Below are positions 5,716 through 14,532 of a stretch of DNA of 43,931 bases, piece after piece. The position numbers were made by a program, and so were the translations under genes. The notes under the pieces are model-generated. The model ran no database searches and had not been told where the DNA came from. It was given only the letters and a program-made list of their open reading frames with translations. Where the stretch lies: positions 1 to 43,931 of the forward strand of contig CAMXAZ010000021.1 in assembly GCA_947179295.1 (NCBI GenBank), in the 5' to 3' direction. Source of the stretch: an uncultured Muribaculaceae bacterium (GTDB lineage: Bacteria > Bacteroidota > Bacteroidia > Bacteroidales > Muribaculaceae). The first letter of the stretch is position 1; every line of letters starts with the position of its first letter.

Positions 5716-8204
5716 AAGTCAAAAGGTTTTTACTGCCCGATGCGGAAGTCTCCGACTGCTACGCGGGCGGTGAGCGATAGCGTGAAGCGGTGACGGTGGG
5801 GAGTGTGGAGAACAACCGGAGGCAGATGGGTCAGCAGCCCGGCGATCTCGTAGGACGCAAGCAGATCTGAGTAGTCACCGCCGCAGCCGTTGTCGCCGAG
5901 CAGACTGACGCAGCCTTCACTCACCTGCCCTCTGAAAGGCATCACAAAGCGTCGGCAAAGCGCTGACGGTCCGCCGGGACTGACCGAGACCGAGGCCGCG
6001 AAGCCTATCTCGCATTCCTCATCAAGCTCTTGGGTGAGATCATAGAGCCTGCCGTCGGCTCCTGCGCCCCACAGTCCGGGCGGATGGCTGAGGAGCGAAG
6101 CAAGAGGCTGACAGCTGCGGGTGAAGCGCACACGGCCGTCAGGCGAGGTGACGGCCACCGGATCTGAGGCCGCGGCGGGGAAGCACCACAGCTCATCGGC
6201 GGCGCCTGAGTAGCCGAGTCTGACGGCTCCGGCCGAGGGCCTGAGAGTGGTGACACGGCGCCCGCTCACGCTGACCAGATCGCCTCCGGCAATGGCGGCG
6301 ACCGATGCCGAGGTAACGCAGACTGCCTCACTGCAGGAAGTGGGGCGCGGATCGAGGGTGCGCACCGTCAGGCGGCTGCGCGAGGAGTTGACAGTCAGAC
6401 TCTGTATGCCGGACTGCCCGAAGAGATAGAAGCGTGAGCTTTCAGAGTCCCAGCCTGAGGCTCCTCCTACAGCGGCTGTGATGGCTGCCGGGGCTGCTCC
6501 GGCGTTTTCCACGGCGGCCTGAGGCGAAAGCGGTGAGGCAAGGGTGCTGACGGCAAGCATTCCGGGAAAACGGCGCGGCACGGGGGCTGAGGCGGGGAGC
6601 ACGAAGGCCGGAAGCGTTTCGGCAAGCTCCACCGGAGCGGCCGAGGGGTGGAGCCAGTAGGCCATCGAGCCTGAGGGATCGGGCCGGAGACTGACGCGGA
6701 GCACCGAGCGGCCGAAATAGAGCCTCATCTCAACCGCGTCAGGCGAGGGATAGACCAGCAGCGGCGACAGGAGGCTGACGGCAGGGCTTTTCCCTACGGC
6801 GCTGCGGACCACTGACGATCCGTCGGCAAAGACAACTTTCACGGCCATTGGCTGAACCTCGCCGGAGCCGCTGTCAAGCTTCACGGCCATTTCGGCCGGC
6901 AGGCTGCCGCTGAAACGCCGGGCCGACAGTCCGCCGGCCACTATGCAGTCGCCGCTGAGGCCCATGACAGATGCGCTCATCACATGGGGCGGACTCAGCG
7001 CGCGAATGGCCTCGCCGACAGGAGTCAGAGGCTTCACCGGTGCGCCCGTCACTGAGCGCAGGGCTTTGAGATCGGCCCGGCAGTCGCGGCGGTCGGCATA
7101 CCAGGGGGTTTCAAGCCCCTCCCACTCTCCGGCCGCGCTGTCGAAGCGGGCCGAGCCGAGGGTTTCGAGCGCGCCGCTGTCAAGACGGGCAAGTACGGCG
7201 GCCACCTGCGAGCTGAGCAGCGTGGCCGGAGCGGCCGGTGAGGCGAGGCTGTCATGCACTCCCGGCAGGCGCAGCGAGAGCACTGCCGAGGTGGCCGTGA
7301 ACGAGCCGAGGGTGTGGGCGGCACGGAGGTTCTCTTCAAGCGGATGGAGCTGCGGGCTTACCTGGAGCTCGACGCTGCTGACCGTCCGGGCCCACAGTCC
7401 GTCAAGACTGCCGCGCAGACGCAGGCTGAATGTGCGGGCGGTGAGAGTAGTGGCCGCGACCTCGCTGAGAGAGCCGCCGCTGAGGCTGAAGGCGGCTCCG
7501 GTGAGCTGCGGTCCGCTGTCAGGGCCGAGGAGCACGGGCTGGGAGGTGTAGATGACACAGCCGTCGACCCCGCGGAGGCGGTAGCGGGCTATGACGGGCT
7601 GAAAGAACACCCGCCGGGCCACTGCCCTGTCGCCGATGGCGAGATAGGCTTCAGTCAGCGCCGACTGCATGGAGGCAAGATCGGCCGACGTGAGACCGGC
7701 GGAGCGCGAACTGTAGCTGCCGCGGAGGCTGCGGGCATCGATCGTGGCTGAGACCAGGCCTTGGTCAATGCGCTCTATGGTCAGAGGCGGCGGGAGTTCA
7801 GAGGCACTGCGGGCTGTCCAGAGTCCGCTGAGGCTGTCGCGGCTCAGTATCTGAGGGTCTTCACCCTCGGAGGTCATTAGCAGAAGACTTTCGCCCGTGG
7901 CCACGGCACAGCGGGGAGTGCCTGAGGCTCCGGCGGGACGGTAGACTTCCTGACCGTCAAGGCAGAGGAGTCCGCTGTCATCGGCAAAGAAGAGGGTGAG
8001 CACTCCGGCGGAGTCGCGGAAAACTCCGCCGGGCAGAAGCCTGGCGCCGGGAATGGCCTGGGGCGTGAGGCAGAGAGGCGGTCCGACAGGCACGAGGGAG
8101 CTGCCTGCGGCGGCGGGACGCAGATTGTGGCAACGGCTGACTGATCCGTCATCGCGCAGCGGGCCAATAGGGAAACGGAGAGCTGGTGGAGGTGTGGTTT
8201 TCAT
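5334..8204 (-). mobile_element. GC-rich prophage-derived block
   Basis: Two leftward genes, a putative virion structural protein and a truncated terminase, lie in DNA visibly more GC-rich than either neighbour. No lysogeny, integrase, portal or capsid gene lies within the window. The remaining prophage genes, if any, would be beyond the AT-rich element, to the left of the window. Codon use rich in Ala, Ser, Gly and Pro distinguishes it from host genes. Confidence 0.65.
5730..8204 (-). CDS. Putative phage virion structural protein (824 aa)
   Basis: This large protein is rich in Ala, Ser, Leu, Gly and Pro, with little charge and many short beta-strand-like segments, suggesting a repetitive all-beta fold. 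The N-terminus (FPIGPLRDDGSVSRCHNLRP, then a Leu-Val-Pro-Val-Gly motif) resembles large proteins in Bacteroidetes prophages whose N-termini read roughly as Cys-x-Asn-Leu-Arg-Pro followed by Pro-Val-Gly. That recollection and its place 14 bases upstream of a terminase support a virion or tail-associated role. No signal peptide, membrane helix or enzyme motif is visible. The ATG at 8,204 follows a promoter-like element by about 100 bases. Identification is by context as much as by sequence. Confidence 0.6.
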   Translation of the reverse strand: MKTTPPPALRFPIGPLRDDGSVSRCHNLRPAAAGSSLVPVGPPLCLTPQAIPGARLLPGGVFRDSAGVLTLFFADDSGLLCLDGQEVYRPAGASGTPRCAVATGESLLLMTSEGEDPQILSRDSLSGLWTARSASELPPPLTIERIDQGLVSATIDARSLRGSYSSRSAGLTSADLASMQSALTEAYLAIGDRAVARRVFFQPVIARYRLRGVDGCVIYTSQPVLLGPDSGPQLTGAAFSLSGGSLSEVAATTLTARTFSLRLRGSLDGLWARTVSSVELQVSPQLHPLEENLRAAHTLGSFTATSAVLSLRLPGVHDSLASPAAPATLLSSQVAAVLARLDSGALETLGSARFDSAAGEWEGLETPWYADRRDCRADLKALRSVTGAPVKPLTPVGEAIRALSPPHVMSASVMGLSGDCIVAGGLSARRFSGSLPAEMAVKLDSGSGEVQPMAVKVVFADGSSVVRSAVGKSPAVSLLSPLLVYPSPDAVEMRLYFGRSVLRVSLRPDPSGSMAYWLHPSAAPVELAETLPAFVLPASAPVPRRFPGMLAVSTLASPLSPQAAVENAGAAPAAITAAVGGASGWDSESSRFYLFGQSGIQSLTVNSSRSRLTVRTLDPRPTSCSEAVCVTSASVAAIAGGDLVSVSGRRVTTLRPSAGAVRLGYSGAADELWCFPAAASDPVAVTSPDGRVRFTRSCQPLASLLSHPPGLWGAGADGRLYDLTQELDEECEIGFAASVSVSPGGPSALCRRFVMPFRGQVSEGCVSLLGDNGCGGDYSDLLASYEIAGLLTHLPPVVLHTPHRHRFTLSLTARVAVGDFRIGQ

Positions 8205-8306
8205 GAGCAGTGAGCGGGTTCATGGGATGAGGCTGAGGGGGGTAATGATTCGGGTTAACAATTCACGGGATGATGGAGTCGGTGTGGAGTGGATGATTTT
8301 CTGATG

Positions 8307-8314
8307 CAAATTTA
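8307..8314 (-). promoter_or_regulatory. -7 promoter element for the phage-derived genes
   Basis: The minus strand reads TAAATTTG, matching TAnnTTTG. The -33 region is weak. Transcription would start near 8,301, leaving a leader of about 97 bases before the ATG at 8,204. It forms a divergent pair with the promoter at 8,390-8,420. Confidence 0.45.
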
Positions 8315-8389
8315 CGGCCTCAGGAAGCGGATTTGGTGCGATAATGCGGAGAGAGGTCAAAAAAACCGAAAAAATTTCCGAAAAGCATA

Positions 8390-8420
8390 TTGACTTGCAG
8401 GATAAAAAGTTGTAACTTTG
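8390..8420 (+). promoter_or_regulatory. Bacteroidetes promoter for the pectinesterase-like gene
   Basis: TTG at 8,390-8,392 is followed after 20 bases by TAACTTTG at 8,413-8,420, a textbook match to the -33/-7 promoter of the Bacteroidetes primary sigma factor. The predicted start near 8,427 gives a leader of about 180 bases. The leader begins with a GC-rich segment and then becomes very AT-rich just before the ATG. No riboswitch-like fold was recognised. Confidence 0.75.
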
Positions 8421-8607
8421 CGCCAAATCGGCCAATTGCATAATCGACCGGCCCACAAGGGCAACTGATCAGCGCACACGCCCGGCAGTAGCCTGAATAC
8501 CATGAAGAGTTTTATACCTTAATATATATAATAGGATTTATAATTCGAAGATTATACATAACACTAATTTATTTAATACCAATTCAACTATCATTTAATT
8601 CTACACC

Positions 8608-11600
8608 ATGATTAAAAGAATCAGGAGCATGGTTCTTGTTCTGGCATGTCTGTTTGGGGTTTCCCAGGCCAGCGCCGAATTCAGGAATTTCAAGCTCAAC
8701 CTCGGAGAAGAGGGCCTGCTAACAGCCGACGAAATTGCCGGCAAACAATCAGTTTCTTTTGGAGTTGTGGTCAATGCCGACGGTTCGCTCACACGCGTCG
8801 ATGCATCTGACAGTTCAGCTAACTTGGTTTTTTCAGGCAATTACCACAGCGAACACGGCTGCACCGGAAGCACTCTGAAATTTGCCGTTGACGGCCCGGT
8901 AAAAATCACTCTCGGCACATGCCAGTTTGGCACAGGTGATGCCACCGTCACCAATGCCGCAGGCGAAACCGTGGCTTTCTTAAACAGCAACAACGGCACA
9001 TGCTACCACGGCAACCGCACTGACAATGTCGTATCGGCTTATTACAAAGGTGGTGCGGCACAACTCACTCTCACACCCAAGAACTACACTCCCTACATTG
9101 CTGTAGAGGCTGCTGATCCTTCTGAAATCGTTGAAGACGCAACCGTCAGCTTCGATTTCGGCGAATATGCCGGCGCCGGTGTGCTCCCGGCTGGTGAAAA
9201 AGTGGAGATCGGCAAAACTTTCACAATCCCCGCCAACTACACAATCTACCAGGAAGGCAAGACCCTCGTAGGCTGGACCGACGGAGCTAAGAATTACGAA
9301 ATCGGCGAAATCGTCACCGTCAGCGGCGACATGACCCTCACTCCCCGCTTCGTCAGCAACACCGTAAGCCTCGCCGACCGCTCGGAAGCTCTGACACTCA
9401 AATGGAACTTCCGCCGCGACCAGGGTGCCCCCACAGTGGCATGGGAAGGAAAAACCGGCGTATTCATGGTAGCTCAGGCCAAGATCGGCACTGAGATCAT
9501 TGACGTCTGTCTCCCCATCTCGACCTCGCCCGGCAAATTCAACAACGGCAGCAACACCGACTGGGCTCAGGTTAACTCCGGAACCACTTTCACTGTGCCT
9601 TCATGCAAGGGTGCTGTTGTTTCTTTCGAGTCATACAACGCCGCTAACTCAAAGACTCCCGCCACCACAATTGACGGACAGACTATCGAATCAAGCAAGA
9701 CTCCTTCATTCCAGATCGCAGGCAATGCCGAGACTGTAGACATCGTGGCTGGTTCTGACCTCGGCTACATGCGCTACGTACAGGTTGTGCTTCCCGTCGT
9801 AGAATCAGCCGGCGGCAAGACTTTCGACAACGTTGCCGGCTCTCTCACCTGGACTGTCGGTAACGAAGCCGATCCCACTGTAGACAGCGCCATCAACGGA
9901 GCCATCTCTACAGCCGGTGTGAACGCCGGAGCAAGCCTCAAGGTCGAGACTGCCACTTATTTTGACCAGGAGATGGCCAAATATACTCCTGCGTCAGACA
10001 ATATGGGCAACGTAGCGGGTGTCATGATCGAATATCGCATCAAGGCTGCAAAAGGCGTCACTTTCACTCCTTCGGAAGTGAAATACGATGCTGTCAAGGT
10101 CGGCACAGACGGTGCGACTTTCTCCTACAGCTATGTGCTTGACGGCACCGAAAGCACCATCACCAAGGTGGATGCCACAACAGTGCTGCGCAACAACGGC
10201 GCAAACGCCGCTACAGCCCAGCTTGGCCACTCTATGACTATTCCGGAGAAAGCTGTCAGCGAGTTCGCGTTCCGCTTCTATATCTCCAACACAGCAAAAA
10301 CCAAGAACATTGCACTGAGCAACATCATTATCAACGGTGTGTTCAACGGCACTACCGAGGAAGTAGCCCTCTACACCCTCAACGCTTCTGTAAGCCCGGC
10401 GGAAGCAGCTGCACTTACAGTCTATCCCAAAGCGGCTGAATACGAGGCCGGCAGCGAGATCTCACTCTCTGTAGCCCCCAACTTCGGCTTCCACTTCGTG
10501 AACTGGACCGATGCAAGCGGCAATGTGGTTTCTACCGAACCTCAGTTCGCCTACACTCTCAACGAGAACTCCGACCTCACCGCCAACTTCAAGTCAGTTG
10601 CAACCTACGAACTGAAATACAACGTTGAAGGCGGTGCCAACTCTTACATGGTGGAAGTCTCTCCGGCCCCGACCGTGATTGACGGCAAAAACATGTATGA
10701 GACCGGTTCTAAAGTCACTCTCAAGGCAACCTCCAATTCAATCCTTACGTTCAACAACTGGGCCGACGGAACAACTTTCCCTGAAGTCTCACTGACTATG
10801 GATTCCGACAAGGAGATGACTGCTGTCTATTCGGCCATCGATTATATCATCGGTTGGGACTTCTACCGCCCCGGAAGCAACGGCCGCCCCGCCGACTTTG
10901 CGTCTACTCCTGAAAACGAGAGCGTGGCTCTTGTGCTTTACAATCCGGAAACCAAGGAGACAAGCGGCTGGCTTGACAAATCTACAGAAGCAGCCGGAGG
11001 ATATGAATCGCTCGTTGGTGCTGCTGTAAACTGGACCAGAGGCGCCGAAAAAGGCGACATAGGCCACAACTATTTCCAGACCACTGCCATCAACGCACGT
11101 GATTTCTCCAACATCAAGGTCAGCGCTGATCTTCTCTACAACTACAACGCCTATACCCATGTGATCCTCGAATATTCACTTGACGGTGAAGAGTGGAAAG
11201 AAGTAGCTGACGTCAACATGCCGGATAAGAAGGTTATCTACCCCATTGCTGGCACGCTCCCCGCTGAAGCAGACCATGCAGAGACTCTCTATCTCCGCTG
11301 GCGTCCGGATCTTTCAAGTTCTATAAAAGGAAGTGAATCTGAAAACGACGGTACTGCCATAGCCAACATCTATCTCACCGCCGATGCAGCCATCTATGAC
11401 GACGGCACCGCACCCGTGGTTCTCTCTACTGTTCCTGCTGACGGAGCCGAAGGCGCGTCTGCAACCGGCAAGATCGTCATCAACTTCGACGAAAAGGTCA
11501 AACTCACTGACAGAGCCAAAGCTACTCTCAATGGCGAAGACATCGAACTCGCAGTTTCAGGCAAGACTGTTTCGGCAAGCTACCGCAACCTCGCCTACGC

Positions 11601-13038
11601 TACCGAACAGACTTTCGAACTTGCTGCAAACTCCGTATGTGACCCCGCCGGCAACACTCTCACTTCTGCAGTGACCGTGAAGTTCACCACTATGGAACGT
11701 CCGACTGTCGAAAAAGCCCTCTACCACCGCGAAGTCAGCACCACTGACGAATTCCTGGCCGCTCTCGAAGAGGCTAACACCCGTCAGAACACAGGCGAAC
11801 GTTTCCGCATCTATCTCCACAACGGAACCTATGACCTCGGCAACCGCTGTCTGACTGCCATCTCCGGCAATAACATCTCGATCATCGGACAGAGCGAAGA
11901 TGGCGTCATCATCGTCAACCATCCCCAGGCTGAAGGTATCGGTGTGACAGCTACCCTCTTCAACACCAGCACCGGTCTCTATCTCCAGGACATCACTCTG
12001 CAGAACGCCTATGACTACAACGGCACTACCGGCCGCGCTGTCTGCCTCCAGGACAAGGGCGACAAGACTATCGCCAAGAATGTCAAGCTGCTCTCATTCC
12101 AGGATACATATTACAGCAACAAGTCAACCAGCCGCTTCTACTGGGAAGATTCTGAAATCCACGGCACTGTCGACTTCCTCTGTGGCGGTGGCGATGTTTA
12201 CTACAACCGCGTGAACCTCGTGCTTGAAAAACGTTCAGGCAACGTTATCGCAGCCCCCAACGGTCAGCTCAAATACGGCTACGTATTCCTTGACTGCGAG
12301 ATCAACGCTGTTGCAGGCGGTGAATCTACCGTAAACGGCGCTTACACCCTCGGTCGTCCCTGGGGAGCTGACTGCCGCGCCCAGTACATCAACACCCGCA
12401 TGAATGTCACTCCCTCTGCTGCCGGCTGGGGTGAAATGGGCGGTAACAAGCCCCTGGTATTCGCCGAATACAACAGTACCGACAAAAACGGAACTCAGAT
12501 CGACCTCTCGTCACGCAAAGTGAAATTCGACGGTGGAACTCAGGCAAGCGCCATCCTTACAAAGACTCAGGCCGACGAACTCTCCATCGAGAACGTGATG
12601 GGCGGCTCTGACAACTGGAACCCCCTCGCCTACACCGAGCAGGCTCCTGCCCCCACCAATGTAACTATCAATGAAGACGGCGAGATAAGCTGGGACAACA
12701 GCGACTATGCACTCTGCTGGGCTGTATGCAAGGATGGCAAAATCGTTGCCTTCGTGACAGAACCCACCCACACAGTTGAGGCTGAGGTTTCACGTGCGAC
12801 TGCTCCCGTCTACACTGTCCGCGCCGCCAATGAAATGGGCGGTCTCGGCGAAGAAGTCAAGGCTGTCTACACCGAAACCACAGGCATCACTGACATCACA
12901 GCCGATCAGGAAGTAATTTCAACCGTCTACTACAACATCCAGGGTATGGCCGTAAGCCCCAACACCACCGGCCTCCTCATCAAGGTAGAGACTCTTGCTT
13001 CAGGCGAAACCCGCACAAGCAAAGTCATTGTGAAATAA
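8608..13038 (+). CDS. Secreted multidomain pectinesterase-like protein (CE8) with C-terminal sorting domain
   Basis: This 1,476-residue protein begins with a signal peptide (Lys/Arg start, hydrophobic core, cleavage near QASA-E at about residue 23). Beta-rich modules fill residues 24-1,030, including InlB-type repeats (about 590-710, with FVNWTD and FNNWAD signatures) and a bacterial Ig-like domain (about 935-1,030). A pectin methylesterase fold follows: QDTYY with Asp1166, GTVDF with Asp1189, and LGRPWG with Arg1250, the expected catalytic set for de-esterifying pectin. An Fn3-like domain (about 1,348-1,425) and a tail with YYNIQG and a final KVIVK resemble type IX secretion sorting domains. 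It should act outside the cell or on its surface. The acceptor motif has Cys-Gly-Gly after GTVDF-Leu instead of the usual Phe-Gly, so the substrate may differ. Confidence 0.85.
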   Translation: MIKRIRSMVLVLACLFGVSQASAEFRNFKLNLGEEGLLTADEIAGKQSVSFGVVVNADGSLTRVDASDSSANLVFSGNYHSEHGCTGSTLKFAVDGPVKITLGTCQFGTGDATVTNAAGETVAFLNSNNGTCYHGNRTDNVVSAYYKGGAAQLTLTPKNYTPYIAVEAADPSEIVEDATVSFDFGEYAGAGVLPAGEKVEIGKTFTIPANYTIYQEGKTLVGWTDGAKNYEIGEIVTVSGDMTLTPRFVSNTVSLADRSEALTLKWNFRRDQGAPTVAWEGKTGVFMVAQAKIGTEIIDVCLPISTSPGKFNNGSNTDWAQVNSGTTFTVPSCKGAVVSFESYNAANSKTPATTIDGQTIESSKTPSFQIAGNAETVDIVAGSDLGYMRYVQVVLPVVESAGGKTFDNVAGSLTWTVGNEADPTVDSAINGAISTAGVNAGASLKVETATYFDQEMAKYTPASDNMGNVAGVMIEYRIKAAKGVTFTPSEVKYDAVKVGTDGATFSYSYVLDGTESTITKVDATTVLRNNGANAATAQLGHSMTIPEKAVSEFAFRFYISNTAKTKNIALSNIIINGVFNGTTEEVALYTLNASVSPAEAAALTVYPKAAEYEAGSEISLSVAPNFGFHFVNWTDASGNVVSTEPQFAYTLNENSDLTANFKSVATYELKYNVEGGANSYMVEVSPAPTVIDGKNMYETGSKVTLKATSNSILTFNNWADGTTFPEVSLTMDSDKEMTAVYSAIDYIIGWDFYRPGSNGRPADFASTPENESVALVLYNPETKETSGWLDKSTEAAGGYESLVGAAVNWTRGAEKGDIGHNYFQTTAINARDFSNIKVSADLLYNYNAYTHVILEYSLDGEEWKEVADVNMPDKKVIYPIAGTLPAEADHAETLYLRWRPDLSSSIKGSESENDGTAIANIYLTADAAIYDDGTAPVVLSTVPADGAEGASATGKIVINFDEKVKLTDRAKATLNGEDIELAVSGKTVSASYRNLAYATEQTFELAANSVCDPAGNTLTSAVTVKFTTMERPTVEKALYHREVSTTDEFLAALEEANTRQNTGERFRIYLHNGTYDLGNRCLTAISGNNISIIGQSEDGVIIVNHPQAEGIGVTATLFNTSTGLYLQDITLQNAYDYNGTTGRAVCLQDKGDKTIAKNVKLLSFQDTYYSNKSTSRFYWEDSEIHGTVDFLCGGGDVYYNRVNLVLEKRSGNVIAAPNGQLKYGYVFLDCEINAVAGGESTVNGAYTLGRPWGADCRAQYINTRMNVTPSAAGWGEMGGNKPLVFAEYNSTDKNGTQIDLSSRKVKFDGGTQASAILTKTQADELSIENVMGGSDNWNPLAYTEQAPAPTNVTINEDGEISWDNSDYALCWAVCKDGKIVAFVTEPTHTVEAEVSRATAPVYTVRAANEMGGLGEEVKAVYTETTGITDITADQEVISTVYYNIQGMAVSPNTTGLLIKVETLASGETRTSKVIVK

Positions 13039-13095
13039 CTTCAACTGATAAAACAGACTCCATCGGCAGTCAGCACTGACTGCCTCCCCACTCCA

Positions 13096-13133
13096 CCGCG
13101 GTCCGGCCCCATGCCGGGCCGCGGTCTTTTTTT
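13096..13133 (+). terminator. Rho-independent terminator after the pectinesterase-like gene
   Basis: A GC-rich stem, CCGCGG-TCCGGC pairing with GCCGGG-CCGCGG around a short loop, is followed directly by TCTTTTTTT. It lies 57 bases after the stop codon. Confidence 0.85.
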
Positions 13134-13144
13134 CAACCGAAGCT

Positions 13145-13250
13145 CCAATTAGGCCTATTAGGCAAATTCGGCCAATTAGACTAAAACCAATTTCCCTCAG
13201 CCACTCCAATTAGCCTAATCAGACTAATTAGCCTGATCAGACCAATTGGC
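13145..13250. repeat. Degenerate 9-bp tandem repeat of palindromic units (CYAATYAGN)
   Basis: Two blocks keep a 9-base register: 13,145-13,180 (CCAATTAGG, CCTATTAGG, CAAATTCGG, CCAATTAGA) and 13,206-13,250 (CCAATTAGC, CTAATCAGA, CTAATTAGC, CTGATCAGA, CCAATTGGC). Most units contain a near-palindrome around AATT or ATCA. It fills the space between two terminators and codes for nothing evident. A slipped-strand repeat or protein-binding array is possible. Confidence 0.7.
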
Positions 13251-13265
13251 CCAACCCCAAAAGCC

Positions 13266-13313
13266 CCAAAAAAGAAAGCGCTTTCAGGCAGATCAATCAC
13301 CTGAAAGCGCTTT
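13266..13313 (-). terminator. Strong terminator of the DUF4831 gene
   Basis: AAAGCGCTTTCAGG (13,275-13,288) and CCTGAAAGCGCTTT (13,300-13,313) form a perfect 14-bp stem with an 11-base loop. On the minus strand it is followed by CTTTTTTGGGG. A second hairpin (13,321-13,348, TAAGAGGTTGTT/AACAATCTCTTA) lies between it and the stop codon. Confidence 0.85.
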
Positions 13314-13362
13314 ATGCTTTTAAGAGGTTGTTAAAAAACAATCTCTTAATAATCCTGAGTTC

Positions 13363-14457
13363 TTATTCCGTCACCGTCCCAAGCTCGCGGACAGCACCTG
13401 TCAGCGGATTGAAATGCAGATAAGACGGAGCCTTCTTGTTGGTAAACAGGCTCGGATCAAGCCCGAAGACAACACCATACTGCGCCACATCGAAAGTATC
13501 CTCGGCAAGAGTCTCGTCGTCATAGCTCAGAGTAACACGCGCAGTGCCGGGAATGCGGTAAGCCACACCTCCCTTGGGGAAAGTCTTGGTAATGCCCTTC
13601 TCATTGACCGGCAGCTCGCCGCGGGTCTGCGGAGTGATCGAGATATAGATCGGCGCTCCGGAAAGATCATTGGCATCCACAAGGCCTTCCAAGGCCGACA
13701 GGCGGGCAACCACCTTGCGGCTCACAGCTCCGTCGTCGGGCAGATAGACCGTGTAGGTGCGGACCTCGACCGACTTCTGGACAGTGCCGAGAAACATCGC
13801 CGTCAGAGCCTCTTCCTGCGAGGCAAGCTGATCGAGGGCAAGCTTCATGGCAGCGCCGTCAGAGGGCATGGCGTCGGCCTGACCGGATATGATCTCGTTG
13901 CGGTTGTTGCGGAACTCATAGATCTTGTCGGCGGCAAGCTGCGCGCGCTTTGCCAGTGACTTGCTCTGGATCATCTCAGGCGTGATGGCCTGCTGCGCCA
14001 CCGGAAGCTGCAGAATGGTCGGTTCGGCCTCTACCGGCTGCGGAAGCGGCGAGAGACTGACTGTGGCCTCATAGGAGTCATCGTTGACCGACAGCGGAAA
14101 ATTCCGGTCGCTCACGGTCATGTAAGTGCCCGTTCCGCCCTTGAATGTGGCCAGATAGCGCTCCTTCTCGTCGGCGATGGCAATAGGGTTGACCACCGCC
14201 TCGGTGATGCGCCAGCTCGTCGACGGCTTGAGAATCGGAGTGGCGTTGAGATAACGGCGCGCATACTGATAGAACTCTCCGGGAGTGCTGACGGTCTTTT
14301 CAACCGCCACTGTGACCTCAAAGGCGGTCAGCGGCAGAGTGTAGATCAGGCCGTATTCGCTGGCCTTTGTCGCGCTAAGTTTTGTTGATGTCTGGGCAGC
14401 GGCCGGAACAGCAGCGGCGGCGGCTCCGAGCAGCAGTATTGATAGTAGCTTTTTCAT
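13363..14457 (-). CDS. DUF4831 family secreted protein
   Basis: The 364-residue product starts with a signal peptide (MKKLLSILLLGAAAAAVPAAAQ, cleavage near residue 21) and matches what I know of the Bacteroidetes family DUF4831: an early YTLPLTAFEV strand, a TPGEFYQYARRYL segment and a C-terminal GVAYRIPGTARVTL segment. The function of the family is unknown; it is periplasmic or outer-membrane associated by its signal peptide. Residues 155-215 are Ala/Gln/Lys-rich and helical, probably a coiled linker between two beta-rich halves. It lies 75 bases downstream of nnr in the same direction with no promoter visible between, so it may be co-transcribed with it, and it ends at a strong terminator. 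Confidence 0.8.
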   Translation of the reverse strand: MKKLLSILLLGAAAAAVPAAAQTSTKLSATKASEYGLIYTLPLTAFEVTVAVEKTVSTPGEFYQYARRYLNATPILKPSTSWRITEAVVNPIAIADEKERYLATFKGGTGTYMTVSDRNFPLSVNDDSYEATVSLSPLPQPVEAEPTILQLPVAQQAITPEMIQSKSLAKRAQLAADKIYEFRNNRNEIISGQADAMPSDGAAMKLALDQLASQEEALTAMFLGTVQKSVEVRTYTVYLPDDGAVSRKVVARLSALEGLVDANDLSGAPIYISITPQTRGELPVNEKGITKTFPKGGVAYRIPGTARVTLSYDDETLAEDTFDVAQYGVVFGLDPSLFTNKKAPSYLHFNPLTGAVRELGTVTE

Positions 14458-14532
14458 CTTGACTGTTATTGCTGTGAATTATGACAGATCTGTTTTCAGG
14501 AAGCCCTGCGGTGAGCACCCGGCCTGACGGCA

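Noticed and set aside
6943-7551. Rightward frame opposite the phage structural gene
   Set aside because: GC-rich DNA gives few stops in every frame. The product is Arg/Ser/Ala-rich with no family features.
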